This document shows, one piece after another, positions 26,595 to 34,874 of a DNA stretch of 34,911 bases. This stretch comes from Strigomonas culicis (taxonomy: Eukaryota; Euglenozoa; Kinetoplastea; Trypanosomatida; Trypanosomatidae): NCBI GenBank assembly GCA_000482145.1, contig AUXH01000144.1, positions 1 through 34,911 on the forward strand, read 5' to 3'. The translations under genes and the position numbers were made by a program. Under the pieces are notes generated by a model. The model searched no databases and was not told the origin of the DNA. It saw only the letters and a list, made by a program, of their open reading frames with translations. Every line of letters starts with the position of its first letter. Positions within the stretch are counted from its first letter, which is position 1.

Positions 26595-28313
26595 CTAGGA
26601 CGACCCCCCGCCCTTCAAGTCCACCCGCTGCCCGGGCGTCAGGTACGACCCCGTCACGCGACGGATCCACGCATTCCAGCCCTCCGCCTGCTTCTGCTGC
26701 CGCAGTTGCGCGACTGCCTCGGGGTGGCCGCGGGGCAGGTACGCATCGAGGTCGTACGTCTGGCCCGGGTCCAGCACCCGGAAGTTCTTGTCGTTCACCT
26801 CGTTCGTCAGGTCGAAGAGGATGCGGCCGGCGCCGTAGTGCTTCATGTGCGAGCGCACGAGGTCCTTGAATTCCTCGACGTTGTGCACGCTGCCCACGTT
26901 CGCCTTGCCGCGGTCGGCGTTGTCCTGGAAAGTCATGAGAATGGTCGTCGGCGACGTGATGCAGTGGATGAGCAGCACCGGCCGGCCGCTGAACGCCATG
27001 CGCCAGTTCTGTGTCATCTGGTAGAGAAACCGCCCGTCCTTATTCGGCACCGCCATGGCGACGACGCCGGTGTTGCCCATGCTGTTGCGGACGCTGTTCA
27101 CGAACTCGAGGCGGCCGTACTGCGGGCTCAGGTGGCCGCTGCCGTCGATGCCGTCGAGGAGGATCAGGTCGTAGCGCTTGCCGGTGAAGGCGTGGCGGCC
27201 GGCGCCACGCTGCTCCGCGCCCTGGCGGCAGGCTGCCGCCGTCTGCGCGAGGTAGTCGAACGGGTCGCCGACCCACAGGTGCAGGTTGCTGCTCTCCTGG
27301 AAGCCGAGGAAGCGGCGGCACAGCGACACGAGCGCGCCGTCGCGCTCCACCACGTCCACCTGGAAGTTCGGGAAGGAACTGCTGAGCCAGCGGGGCAGCC
27401 CGCCGCCGTGGAGCCCCACGACGAGCGTCTCGATCGCAACCTGCCTCCCGAGCGTCAGCCGCATCGGCACGAGCGTCTTGGCGGCGTCGCGGACGATGTG
27501 CACGGGGCCGAGGGCGAGCATCAGCTTGCGGTCGCGCTCCTCCTCCAGCTGCCCCGCGTACGGCACGCAGTTGTTCTGCGCCGTGACGCCCTTGCACTTG
27601 ACGAGGCCATGGACGACATCCTCCCCCTTCTGCGGCACGAACTGTAGGTAGTCCTCGTTCGCCTCGTAGCTCTGCTTAGGCTGCTGCATCGGCGTCGGGC
27701 CCTCCGCCGCCGCGCCGGCCTCGCCCGTCGCGGCGCCGCCACCCGCGGCAAGGTAGTGCACGCTGCGGTAGTAGACATCGTCGCGCAGCTGCGGGTCGTA
27801 CTCGGGGAGCTCCAGCACGAGCAGGTCAACCTCCCCGCGGGGGTTGTCTGCCGTCGGCCGCCCGTGCCGCTCACTCGGCTCCGTGTGGATGAGCTGCGGC
27901 CGCCGCATGTCCTGTTCCTGCCCGGCGCGGTTGTCGGTCTGCGGCGCGTACCTCCCCATGCTGTCCGGCACGGAGTCCTCCAGTGCCTGCTGCCGCGGGC
28001 TGTGGCCCTGCTCCGCCGCGCGGCGGTCGTCGAGGCTCCAGAAGTAGTTGTGGCTGCGCTCGAGCGGCACCCGCGGCACCGCGCGGCGCGCCGCCAGCCG
28101 CTCCTGGCGCGGCTGCAGATACACGACCGTGATGCGCCAGCCGCAGTACGAGACGAGGACGCCTGTTGCAACAAGCACATAAGGGGAGGCGATGCCCTTG
28201 TTCAGCTCCGTGAAGAAGAAACGGGTGAGGCGGTTGCGGTAATAGTGCTGCTGGGACCGTGTGTGGCGTTCCGACGGCAGCGACGGCATCGGGACGCGCA
28301 GCTTCGGTGGCAT
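26595..28313 (-). CDS. Membrane-anchored spermidine-synthase/METTL13-type methyltransferase-fold protein
   Basis: 572 residues. The N-terminus is basic and followed by one hydrophobic segment (about 41-66), suggesting a signal anchor or mitochondrial inner-membrane anchor. After a long charged region the C-terminal half has a class I Rossmann fold: motif I VGLHGGGLPRWL (Gly300-Gly305), the acidic strand-2 end VVERDG (Glu323, which would bind the ribose), GDPFDYL, and the strand-4 motif LILLDGIDG. This order and the GGGLP form resemble spermidine synthases and the C-terminal domain of METTL13, not classical GxGxG enzymes. It is much longer than a true spermidine synthase (about 300 residues), and I do not see that family's usual substrate residues, so protein or small-molecule methylation is as likely as polyamine synthesis. 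Conserved downstream sequence (for example TSPTTILMTFQDNA) supports one folded unit. The ATG at 28313 is the first after the acceptor at 28426-28427. Confidence 0.75.
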   Translation of the reverse strand: MPPKLRVPMPSLPSERHTRSQQHYYRNRLTRFFFTELNKGIASPYVLVATGVLVSYCGWRITVVYLQPRQERLAARRAVPRVPLERSHNYFWSLDDRRAAEQGHSPRQQALEDSVPDSMGRYAPQTDNRAGQEQDMRRPQLIHTEPSERHGRPTADNPRGEVDLLVLELPEYDPQLRDDVYYRSVHYLAAGGGAATGEAGAAAEGPTPMQQPKQSYEANEDYLQFVPQKGEDVVHGLVKCKGVTAQNNCVPYAGQLEEERDRKLMLALGPVHIVRDAAKTLVPMRLTLGRQVAIETLVVGLHGGGLPRWLSSSFPNFQVDVVERDGALVSLCRRFLGFQESSNLHLWVGDPFDYLAQTAAACRQGAEQRGAGRHAFTGKRYDLILLDGIDGSGHLSPQYGRLEFVNSVRNSMGNTGVVAMAVPNKDGRFLYQMTQNWRMAFSGRPVLLIHCITSPTTILMTFQDNADRGKANVGSVHNVEEFKDLVRSHMKHYGAGRILFDLTNEVNDKNFRVLDPGQTYDLDAYLPRGHPEAVAQLRQQKQAEGWNAWIRRVTGSYLTPGQRVDLKGGGSS

Positions 28314-28425
28314 TGGTGTTGCTTTTCTTTTCCTGCTTCCTATTTATTTCCTACTGACCTGCTATTTGTATGCAATGCACACCTTTTCTACTCCGCAAAG
28401 CGCGCTTTTCGTTTTCCTTTGTTTG

Positions 28426-28476
28426 CTTCATACGTTTTGAAAAGAAAAGAAGAAAAGGTAGAGAAAGAGTGGTGAG
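28426..28476 (-). promoter_or_regulatory. Probable trans-splice acceptor of the methyltransferase-like gene
   Basis: A C/T-rich minus-strand tract (rc of about 28439-28476) is followed by the first AG at 28427-28426, giving a leader of about 112 nt before the ATG at 28313. Confidence 0.55.
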
Positions 28477-28727
28477 ACAATAATTGTGTAGACAGATCAA
28501 AAAAAAAAGAGTATTGTCTTTTAGTGAACAGAAAAAACACCAAAAGAAGATAGTAGGTTGCATTGTGTCTATTGTCATCCATTAGTCTACGAGACAAAAA
28601 AAAAACAGCGGTGAATCTAAAATAAATCTAAAAACGAAGAGTTCTTCACTACAATACAGTGTAACTTTATACAAAGGGCTTTGGAAGAGCACCTCTGTAA
28701 CAAGCGATCTCTCTCTCTCTCTCTCCC
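28428..28727. other. AT-rich intergenic spacer, EF-hand gene to methyltransferase-like gene
   Basis: It begins on the right with a (CT)n tract right after the EF-hand gene stop and continues as A-rich sequence (A-runs near 28500 and 28596) to the polypyrimidine tract of the next gene. No gene or RNA is seen. Confidence 0.6.
28707..28725. repeat. (CT)n microsatellite abutting the EF-hand stop codon
   Basis: TCTCTCT repeat on the plus strand ends two bases from the stop codon at 28728-28730. It would be a GA-repeat at the very start of the 3' untranslated region. Confidence 0.9.
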
Positions 28728-30443
28728 TCAACACGCCTGTTTTCCCATGTGCGTCTCCAGCGCCACCGCCACCAGCGGGTGCTGCAAGCAGAAACGGTTC
28801 CACTCCGCAAAGCTGAGCTTTGCGTCTCTGTCGTAGTCCGCGCGTCTAATAATCTCCTCAAACGTCAACGAGAAGAGCTCCGCCTCCCGCGCCTTCATCC
28901 GCCTCACCCCTTCGCGCGGCGCGCTGCCGTAGGCACGCGCCTCCACGGGTGCGAAGGCGGCCTCCGCCCCGCGCGGCGAGGGTCCGCCGAAGAGCACAAA
29001 CCCCTCGGGGGTGGCGCTCGCCATGCTGTCCGCGGACACACCGCGGTCGCCGCGCGCGGGCGTGGCGTGGCCAGACGTGGCGCGGGAGCTGCCCTGCATC
29101 GCGTGCGCGGCGAGGGCGCACGCCGCGTGGGTCGGGCAGCCGCAGCTGCGGTGGAAGCGGCGCCGCGTGCTGAGGCCGCCGCTGGCGCTGTGGCTGGTGC
29201 CGAGGCTCGGGCCGCTCACGCTCACACTCTTACTGGCGCCGGTGCTGCTCCGCGCGGTGCTCGCGTGGGGGAAGTGGAACGACGACGCGGCGGAGGCGGC
29301 GAAGAGGCGCCGCGGCCGCGGCGTTGCGAGGGACGCGCTGGCCTCCGGCGTCGCCGCAGGCTCTGTCGGCGCCCGCAGGAGCGGCAGGAAGCACGCGTAG
29401 AAGTCGCGCAGCAAGAGGTAGCCCTTGCGCTCCGCGTCGAGCGCGTGGAAGCAGTACTGGATGCGCCGCGCCGTGGCCGCCGCATCCTGCAGATCTGGTG
29501 ACCTATCGCGCGCGTCGCGGTGGAGCTCCGCGTGGTCGGCCGGCGGCGCCGACGCACTGGCGGCCTGGAGGTGGCGCTGGCTGCTGCTCGTCCCTCCGCC
29601 GCTGGCACCGCGCGAGCCGATGGAGGAGAGGGACAGGACGGAGGCCGCCGGCGAGTCACGCGTGGCCAGCGCGATGATTCTTGGGGATTTGCTTTTCGTG
29701 GTTTGAGTGGCCGCCTTCGGCGCGCTGCTGCTGCTTGCACTGGCGCGCGCGGGCGAGATGCTCGGGGTGCCCTTCCCCCTTGACACGGACTGCAGCTCTA
29801 CGTGGTGAAGGGGGTGGTACACGGTGGGGGACGGCCCGCCCGCCGCCTCTCGCCGCGCGTAGTCCGACCAGTACAGCTTGTGGCGGCTCGTGGACGTGAG
29901 GGGGGTGCGCATGCAGTTGTCAAAGTGCAGATGGTCTGGTGGCGGCGACGGCCAGGCCGGGTCGCCGTCGCTGGCGCGGTCGGGGTAGAAATAGACCGAC
30001 CGCAGTGTGTGGGCGAAGGTGGCGTAGGGCGGCGGAGCCAGTGCCGTCTTACACAGTGCCGCGGCGCCCTGCAGGCCGGTGAACCCCGCGAACACCTGAT
30101 CGCCTGTCACAATCTGGTTCGCGCTGAACACGGGCTGCCACGTGCGCGTGGCGGCGGACAGCACCCACAGCGCCACCGCCCAGCGGTCCTCCACCGCTAC
30201 GTCCGCGGCGGGAGGGCCGCTCGTGGTGAGCACCTGCGGGAGGTCGGCCGGCGCCTCCGCGCGCGCTGCCGTGCTCGCGGCGGCATAGCTCTGCGCCAGC
30301 AGCAGCGCGGCGCGCTTGATGACGTGTAGCGGCGGGGTCTCGTCGAAGCAGAGGGTCATGTTCTGCACCGCCGACGCGGCCGGCGCAGGTGCGTCTGCCG
30401 TGAGCGCGGCTTCGTAAAAGGCACAGTGCAAAGTGAAGGCCAT
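28728..30443 (-). CDS. EF-hand domain protein, function unknown
   Basis: 571 residues from the ATG at 30443. The first 210 residues or so look folded but match no family I know. A long Ser/Ala/Thr-rich linker follows. An EF-hand-like loop at 336-347 (DAERKGYLLLRD) has Lys at position 5 and Asp at 12, so it probably binds calcium poorly or not at all. After a second disordered stretch (about 365-500), a canonical loop lies at D536-Y-D-R-D-A-K-L-S-F-A-E547 with the usual oxygen ligands, so this one should bind calcium. The two hands are about 190 residues apart, which breaks the normal paired arrangement unless the insertion loops out. The open frame continues upstream but only through a TTG and crosses a splice acceptor (30479-30480), so 30443 is preferred. 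The protein lacks membrane segments and a signal peptide. It may act in calcium signalling; the role is not known. Confidence 0.75.
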   Translation of the reverse strand: MAFTLHCAFYEAALTADAPAPAASAVQNMTLCFDETPPLHVIKRAALLLAQSYAAASTAARAEAPADLPQVLTTSGPPAADVAVEDRWAVALWVLSAATRTWQPVFSANQIVTGDQVFAGFTGLQGAAALCKTALAPPPYATFAHTLRSVYFYPDRASDGDPAWPSPPPDHLHFDNCMRTPLTSTSRHKLYWSDYARREAAGGPSPTVYHPLHHVELQSVSRGKGTPSISPARASASSSSAPKAATQTTKSKSPRIIALATRDSPAASVLSLSSIGSRGASGGGTSSSQRHLQAASASAPPADHAELHRDARDRSPDLQDAAATARRIQYCFHALDAERKGYLLLRDFYACFLPLLRAPTEPAATPEASASLATPRPRRLFAASAASSFHFPHASTARSSTGASKSVSVSGPSLGTSHSASGGLSTRRRFHRSCGCPTHAACALAAHAMQGSSRATSGHATPARGDRGVSADSMASATPEGFVLFGGPSPRGAEAAFAPVEARAYGSAPREGVRRMKAREAELFSLTFEEIIRRADYDRDAKLSFAEWNRFCLQHPLVAVALETHMGKQAC

Positions 30444-30478
30444 TGGGATGTAGGGGATACGTGTGCTTGTGTGTGTGA

Positions 30479-30505
30479 CTGGGGGTGAGGAAGCAGAGAG
30501 AAGCA
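30479..30505 (-). promoter_or_regulatory. Probable trans-splice acceptor of the EF-hand gene
   Basis: The minus-strand tract ttgcttctctctgcttcctc is followed by acccccag, with AG at 30480-30479 and the ATG 36 nt further on. It fixes the start at 30443 because the frame upstream would be removed. Confidence 0.65.
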
Positions 30506-30570
30506 AGAAGAAGTATATATCACGAAGGAGGTCATCTTGTTCAATGGTTTACACGAAGTCGACGGGGAGT

Positions 30571-30601
30571 GGTTGCAACCATCCATCACACGCGTGTGAT
30601 G
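30571..30601. repeat. Two adjacent perfect palindromes in a spacer
   Basis: ggttgcaacc (30571-30580) and catcacacgcgtgtgatg (30584-30601) are each perfect palindromes, separated by three bases. A T-run follows on the plus strand (from 30608). They lie between ISCA1-like and EF-hand genes, upstream of the EF-hand acceptor. Confidence 0.85.
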
Positions 30602-30969
30602 TTCTGCTTTTTTTTTTCTTTCATCATGACTTTTTTTTTTCCTTTTACACGAACGGTTTTTAGTGTTGAAAAAAAAAAAGATGTGTGCTCAGTTAAGAGA
30701 ACAGTTGTAATAGAATGTACTTGTTAATATCAAAACTAATGAGCGTGTCAATCAACCGTAGAGAGGGAAATGTGTTTGTGTGCGTATAGATACAGATCCA
30801 TCCTTCTCCATCATGATCCCTCCAGCTTCGCTTTCAATCAAAAGTAAAAAAAAAAGAGTGTACAACAACGTAGAGATGATTGTTCGTTTATTTTTAGTGT
30901 TTAATTGTTTTTCCTTCTTTTTTTTAATTATATTGTTTTAAAGAATTAATAGTGCATATGTCCTGTCCG
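30602..30969. other. AT-rich intergenic spacer, ISCA1-like to EF-hand gene
   Basis: AT-rich sequence with T-runs (30608-30617, 30631-30640) and A-runs. It is the likely 3' untranslated region of the ISCA1-like transcript. No gene is seen. Confidence 0.6.
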
Positions 30970-31932
30970 TCAATCATCCAAATCATCCTCATCAAATGGC
31001 ATGAAGCTCTCCTCGCAGCCGCAACTAAATTTCTGGTTCGGGTTCTTAAACGTAAACTTCTCCTCCACGTTTCGCACGACGTAGTCCATCTCCGTTCCGA
31101 TCACGTAGAAGAGCGCGTCCTGCTCCACCACCACCTTCACGCCCTCCTGTTCTACCGTCACGTCGCCGCGCATGAAGGCCGCGAGGCCCTCCTTCGGGCC
31201 TCCCGCCGCCGAGGCCGGGGCCGCGCCCTTCTCGAAGTAATAGTTCACCGTGTAGCTGTATCCGCTGCAGCCGCGGCGCCGCACGCCGATGCGGATCCCG
31301 CTAGGCACCTCCGCCGCGGGTGCGCCGCCCTTACTCCCGTTTCCATTCGCGTGGTGCTGCTGGTACTGCGAGATCAGAAACTTGACGCGCCGCAGCGCCT
31401 GCGGGGTCAGCACGAAGGCGGCCTTGTTTTGGAAGAGCAGCTGCCGCTTCTGCAGCGGCGACAGCGCGCGCTCGTGGACAGGGCCTGTGTCCTCCGCACA
31501 GGAGGAGCGCGCGCCGAACAGCTGCTCCGCCTCCCTCATGTCCGTGATCCGCCGGCTCGCCGGGCGCGCCTTCTGCTGCTTCTTCGTCGGCGCCGCCGCC
31601 GCGGCCTCCTGCTGCCGCAGCTCCGCCTCCATCGTCTGCTCGTTCGCGGTGAAGATGGTGCGCTTCTTGAGCGGCTGCCGCGGCGGCACCTTCGGCATCG
31701 CCTTGTCGCCGCGGCCCTTGTGGGTCGACTTGTATAGCTGCTGCAGCGGGTGGGCAGCGGCGCCGCTGGGGCCCGCCGCTGCCGCCGCCGGGCTCACCGC
31801 GGCCGCAGCCGCGGGGGAAGGCTCCACGTCGGTGCTGTACAGACGCGGCGGCGGCGGTGGGGCGCCGGCGCCGGTCCAGACAGCCAGGGATGCCAAACGG
31901 GAGAGACGACAGCGTGTGAATCCCACCCTCAT
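30970..31932 (-). CDS. ISCA1: A-type iron-sulfur cluster assembly protein, ISCA1/Isa1-like, mitochondrial
   Basis: 320 residues from the ATG at 31932. A-type proteins help mature [4Fe-4S] proteins in mitochondria. The HesB/IscA fold fills the C-terminal part (about 165-313), beginning FVLTPQALRRVKFLI. The three metal/cluster cysteines are present: Cys222 in RRRGCSGYSY and Cys304/Cys306 in CGCEESF. TEMDYV and FKNPNQKFSCGC point to ISCA1 rather than ISCA2. The N-terminus (MRVGFTRCRLSRLASLAV) is a good mitochondrial presequence. Oddities: a long Ala/Pro/Lys-rich extension before the domain, making it more than twice the 129 residues of human ISCA1; short Gly/Ala-rich insertions inside the domain; and Glu307 where the family usually has Gly after the last Cys. 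An open frame reaches 31956 but through GTG, not ATG, so the start at 31932 is used. Confidence 0.88.
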   Translation of the reverse strand: MRVGFTRCRLSRLASLAVWTGAGAPPPPPRLYSTDVEPSPAAAAAVSPAAAAAGPSGAAAHPLQQLYKSTHKGRGDKAMPKVPPRQPLKKRTIFTANEQTMEAELRQQEAAAAAPTKKQQKARPASRRITDMREAEQLFGARSSCAEDTGPVHERALSPLQKRQLLFQNKAAFVLTPQALRRVKFLISQYQQHHANGNGSKGGAPAAEVPSGIRIGVRRRGCSGYSYTVNYYFEKGAAPASAAGGPKEGLAAFMRGDVTVEQEGVKVVVEQDALFYVIGTEMDYVVRNVEEKFTFKNPNQKFSCGCEESFMPFDEDDLDD

Positions 31933-32029
31933 GAAGAATAAGTGTAATAATTGCACCTAATGTGAAGCGTAGAGTCCACGTGAAAGAGGAATGTGTAGTG
32001 GTGTATAGATGCCGCTGCTGTCGGTCTTG

Positions 32030-32121
32030 CTATTGCGGTGCAAATGGAAGGGAGAAATAAAAAGGAATTAAGTATAATTAAACAAAAAAAAAGCGAGAGA
32101 GAGAGAGAGAGAGAGAGAGAA
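32030..32121 (-). promoter_or_regulatory. (TC)n polypyrimidine region and acceptor of the ISCA1-like gene
   Basis: On the minus strand a (TC)n repeat (rc of 32095-32121) is followed by T-rich sequence and ttatttctcccttcc, then the first AG at 32031-32030. This predicts a leader of about 97 nt. The microsatellite doubles as the pyrimidine tract, so repeat length could affect splicing. Confidence 0.55.
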
Positions 32122-32393
32122 ACACGCCTCTATAAAAGAGGGAAGCAAGTAGTACTGGTAAACGACTTTGTTATGGTTCACTTTTATATTACGTGGTTGA
32201 GAAGTAAGAAAGAAAGAGAAGGCGGGAGGCAAGTGAGAGAAGAGTATGAGGAAATGTGGTCAAAAAAAAAAATGAATTCCACAGTTAGTAAAAAAAAAAG
32301 ATATCCAAAAGCAAGAAAAGGAAGGTTACTTCGACAAATCATTATTAGTTTATTATAACAAACAAACAAAAAGAACATGTTAAGAGTGGTAAT
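32122..32393. other. A-rich intergenic spacer, SET gene to ISCA1-like gene
   Basis: Purine-rich plus strand with several A-runs and GA-rich patches (32205-32245). It holds the SET gene 3' untranslated region. No gene is seen. Confidence 0.6.
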
Positions 32394-34631
32394 TTACAGT
32401 TCAAAGGCCATATAACACTCGTTTAGTTCCTCGTCCGTGCCCACCACGGCGATGGTAGACAGGAGCAGCACCGCATCGCTGGATACCTGCACGGCCATCG
32501 CAGCAGCAGCCGGGCTGTACATCCCCTGTGTCGGCGGTGCTGCGGCAGCGGCAGCCAGAATGGTGGGCACGTCCAGAGCCAGCTCCATCCAGGCGATGGC
32601 GCGCAGCACGCCGGCGGGGGACCGCAGCAGCTGCAGGTCACACAGCAGCTGCGCCTCCACCTCCGACGTGCCCTCCCGCGGGGCGGCCGGGCCGCGCGCG
32701 CGGGCCGCGTCATCAAGCGACTCGAACAAATAGCACAGACGCTGGACAATCTCCTTCATGTTGTCGGACGGCGCGAGAATGCCGAGGTAACAGTCAGCAA
32801 AGGTATGGGCGTTGAAGAGGTTGTACATTTCCTTCCTCACCCGTTTGCGGAGCTGCGCCAGCACGCGTACCATCGCCGCAGGCACGGCGGCAGCGTCGTC
32901 GTCGCTGTACCACAGCCGTCGCAGCGCCGCCGCACACGCCACGGCCCGCGCCACATCGCAGGGGCCGCGCGCGGCGGCGCCGTACGCCGAGGCCGCGAAG
33001 GCGTCGGCCGCCTCGGCGCTCGCGTCGGCGCGGAAGCGGCGCAGCAGCTCATGCAGCCACGTCGGCGCCTCCCCCTCTCCCGCGGCCTCCCACGTGCGCG
33101 CGGGGTAGTTTCCGTCCGTGTCGGCAAAGTCCGAGAACTTGTAACTGAAGCACTGCTGCAGTGCGGCTGTGTAGTCCTCGCGCGCGGCTTCCCGCCGCGC
33201 GGAAGCGCAGTCGGCCACGCCCTCTTCCTCCTCGTCGTTGTCCGCACCCGCCCCGCGGTCGATCCGCAGAAATGCCTGCTGTGCCGCGTACCACGCCACG
33301 AAGGCCTCTCTGCGCCCCGCCTCCGCCCACAGCGACCGCAGCACGCGGCACGATGCGTCTGCTGCCGCTGCGGGCAGCGGCAGCAGAAACGGCCGCAGCG
33401 TGAAGCCGTACCACAGCAGCAGCTCGTAGTCCGAGTAGGCACCGTAGTGCAGCAGGATCTGCTCCCCGTCCTCCACCGGGGCGCCGGTGCGGAACACGTA
33501 GCAGCAGTCCTCTTCTGCCGCGGCCCGCCGCTGGCGCAGCCGCGCGGCGGGGGGCCCGGGCGGGTGCGCCTCCACGCTTGCGCCGACGTTCGGCCGCAGG
33601 GCGTAGTTGATGTAGTCGACGAAGGGCATCATGGCCCACACCTCCTTCTCGTAGGCGAAGCCGCGGCTCAGCAGCGAGTTGAGCGCCCACAGAAAGGCCG
33701 AGCCGCTGCGGCACGCCGCGGTGGCCTCGGCCGTCGCCCCTCCCGCGTCGCCGGGGGGTGCGACGCAGCGCCCGCCCCACCGCAGCCCGCCGGTCGGCTG
33801 CAGCAACGCGAGCTCGGCGCTGCAGTGGTGCCAGCGCGCGGCCACCGCCGCCTGCTCCGCGCTGGCCTTGTGCCGGTAGCGCGCGGGCCACAGAAAGGCC
33901 TGCAGCACGTCATCCGTCGTCGCTGCGTAGTCGACCGCGTCGGGTGGCGTCGCGGCCGTCACCACCGCGAGCTCGAGGAGGTTGTCGTAGCGCGGCGGGA
34001 GCCCGCACACCCACGTCCCCATCCAGAGGTTGTCGTGCGTGAAGGAGAGGCAGTGCGTCGTGCGGCCCGCCTCAGCGCTCGCGCCGCTCGAGAAGCGGCC
34101 AAAGAGCGTCGCCATGAGGAGCAGATAGCACGCGATGGTGCTCGTCGGGTCGAGCCGCTGCCGTAGCGCGCGCTCGCGCTGTGCGAAGTGGGCGTACCAC
34201 GCCTCGTTCGACTGGAAGACCTCCTCCCGTAGGTGGCGCAGATAGCGCTGCTCCGCCGGGGTCCGCGCCTCCTCCTCCGACACGGCCTCATGCGGGATGG
34301 TGCTGCTCGTGACCGTGGCCGAGAACGGAACGACCGCCAGCGGCGCGCGCGCCTGCGGGTCGTCGCGGGTCTGCTGCAGCGCCAGCCACGTCTCCGCGAG
34401 CGCCAGGTGGTGCCGCGCCTTCGCGGCGGTGACTATGCTGCGGTACGGCATCGAGGCGAGGCACGTCCCGGCGGGGAGCGCGGCGGCCGCCGACGCGGCG
34501 GCGGGAGTGCAGTACGTGAGTCCCATGCCGCCGCCCATCGACGCGAAGGCCTTCGCTGTTAGCTGCGCGTGGAAGGTCGCGCCCTCAGCCTCCAGCAGCT
34601 CCTGTAGCGCTACGGCAATCGCCACCGACAT
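32394..34631 (-). CDS. SET-domain protein, Rubisco-LSMT/SETD3-type methyltransferase
   Basis: 745 residues. Proteins of this class methylate lysine (or histidine in SETD3) on non-histone proteins and carry a helical substrate-binding domain after SET. An N-terminal SET-like part (GMGLTYC and the following ASMPYRSIVT) fits the GxGL and IPxxxxxT marks. After an insertion the core reads MMPFVDYINYALRPN (Asn342) and then GEQILLHYGAYSDYELLLWYGF, with Tyr396 of HYG as the probable catalytic Tyr. The rest (about 420-745) is helical, Ala-rich and fits the LSMT substrate-binding region. Odd: Tyr343 stands where the family normally has His of the NH motif that helps bind SAM, so activity is uncertain. 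Acidic insertion DNDEEEE lies in the second half. No targeting signal is obvious. The ATG at 34631 is the first after the acceptor at 34728-34729. Confidence 0.82.
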   Translation of the reverse strand: MSVAIAVALQELLEAEGATFHAQLTAKAFASMGGGMGLTYCTPAAASAAAALPAGTCLASMPYRSIVTAAKARHHLALAETWLALQQTRDDPQARAPLAVVPFSATVTSSTIPHEAVSEEEARTPAEQRYLRHLREEVFQSNEAWYAHFAQRERALRQRLDPTSTIACYLLLMATLFGRFSSGASAEAGRTTHCLSFTHDNLWMGTWVCGLPPRYDNLLELAVVTAATPPDAVDYAATTDDVLQAFLWPARYRHKASAEQAAVAARWHHCSAELALLQPTGGLRWGGRCVAPPGDAGGATAEATAACRSGSAFLWALNSLLSRGFAYEKEVWAMMPFVDYINYALRPNVGASVEAHPPGPPAARLRQRRAAAEEDCCYVFRTGAPVEDGEQILLHYGAYSDYELLLWYGFTLRPFLLPLPAAAADASCRVLRSLWAEAGRREAFVAWYAAQQAFLRIDRGAGADNDEEEEGVADCASARREAAREDYTAALQQCFSYKFSDFADTDGNYPARTWEAAGEGEAPTWLHELLRRFRADASAEAADAFAASAYGAAARGPCDVARAVACAAALRRLWYSDDDAAAVPAAMVRVLAQLRKRVRKEMYNLFNAHTFADCYLGILAPSDNMKEIVQRLCYLFESLDDAARARGPAAPREGTSEVEAQLLCDLQLLRSPAGVLRAIAWMELALDVPTILAAAAAAPPTQGMYSPAAAAMAVQVSSDAVLLLSTIAVVGTDEELNECYMAFEL
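33358..33387. repeat. Perfect inverted repeat, 14-bp arms, 2-nt loop, inside the SET gene
   Basis: tctgctgccgctgc (33358-33371) and gcagcggcagcaga (33374-33387) are exact reverse complements separated by two Gs. The stretch encodes Leu-Pro-Leu-Pro-Ala-Ala-Ala-Ala-Asp, whose CTG and GCAG codons are naturally complementary, so it may be a by-product of low complexity. Confidence 0.85.
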
Positions 34632-34727
34632 GAGGCGCTGGAAGAGCGATCCCTGGAGATGGAATCAATGAGGCGAAAACCCGTCAACTTTGGACGAGGT
34701 ATAAATGTGATAGAGAAACAGCAACAA

Positions 34728-34788
34728 CTTATAGATAATAATTATATAAAAAAGGAGAGAGAGAGAGAGAGAAAGAGAGGGAGAAGAG
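34728..34788 (-). promoter_or_regulatory. (TC)n polypyrimidine tract and acceptor of the SET gene
   Basis: The minus strand has a C/T tract with (TC)n (rc of 34751-34788), then T/A-rich sequence and AG at 34729-34728. The predicted leader is about 96 nt. No other gene is seen between here and the window edge. Confidence 0.5.
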
Positions 34789-34872
34789 TCAGTCCCTATG
34801 CGCACAAAACCCAGACATTTGAGGAGATCATCAGTCCCATATAAAAGATACTTTTTTTTACAAAAAAAAAGA

Positions 34873-34874
<2 letters not shown>

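Noticed and set aside
30444..30506. Upstream extension of the EF-hand protein
   Set aside because: The frame opens with TTG, not ATG, and crosses the splice acceptor at 30479-30480.
30584..30620. Palindrome followed by a T-run resembling a bacterial terminator
   Set aside because: The organism is eukaryotic by gene structure, and T-runs are everywhere in these spacers. On the transcribed strand the run is As, so the resemblance is on the wrong strand.
31933..31956. Upstream extension of the ISCA1-like protein
   Set aside because: The codon at 31954-31956 is GTG. The first ATG is at 31932 and gives a better mitochondrial presequence.
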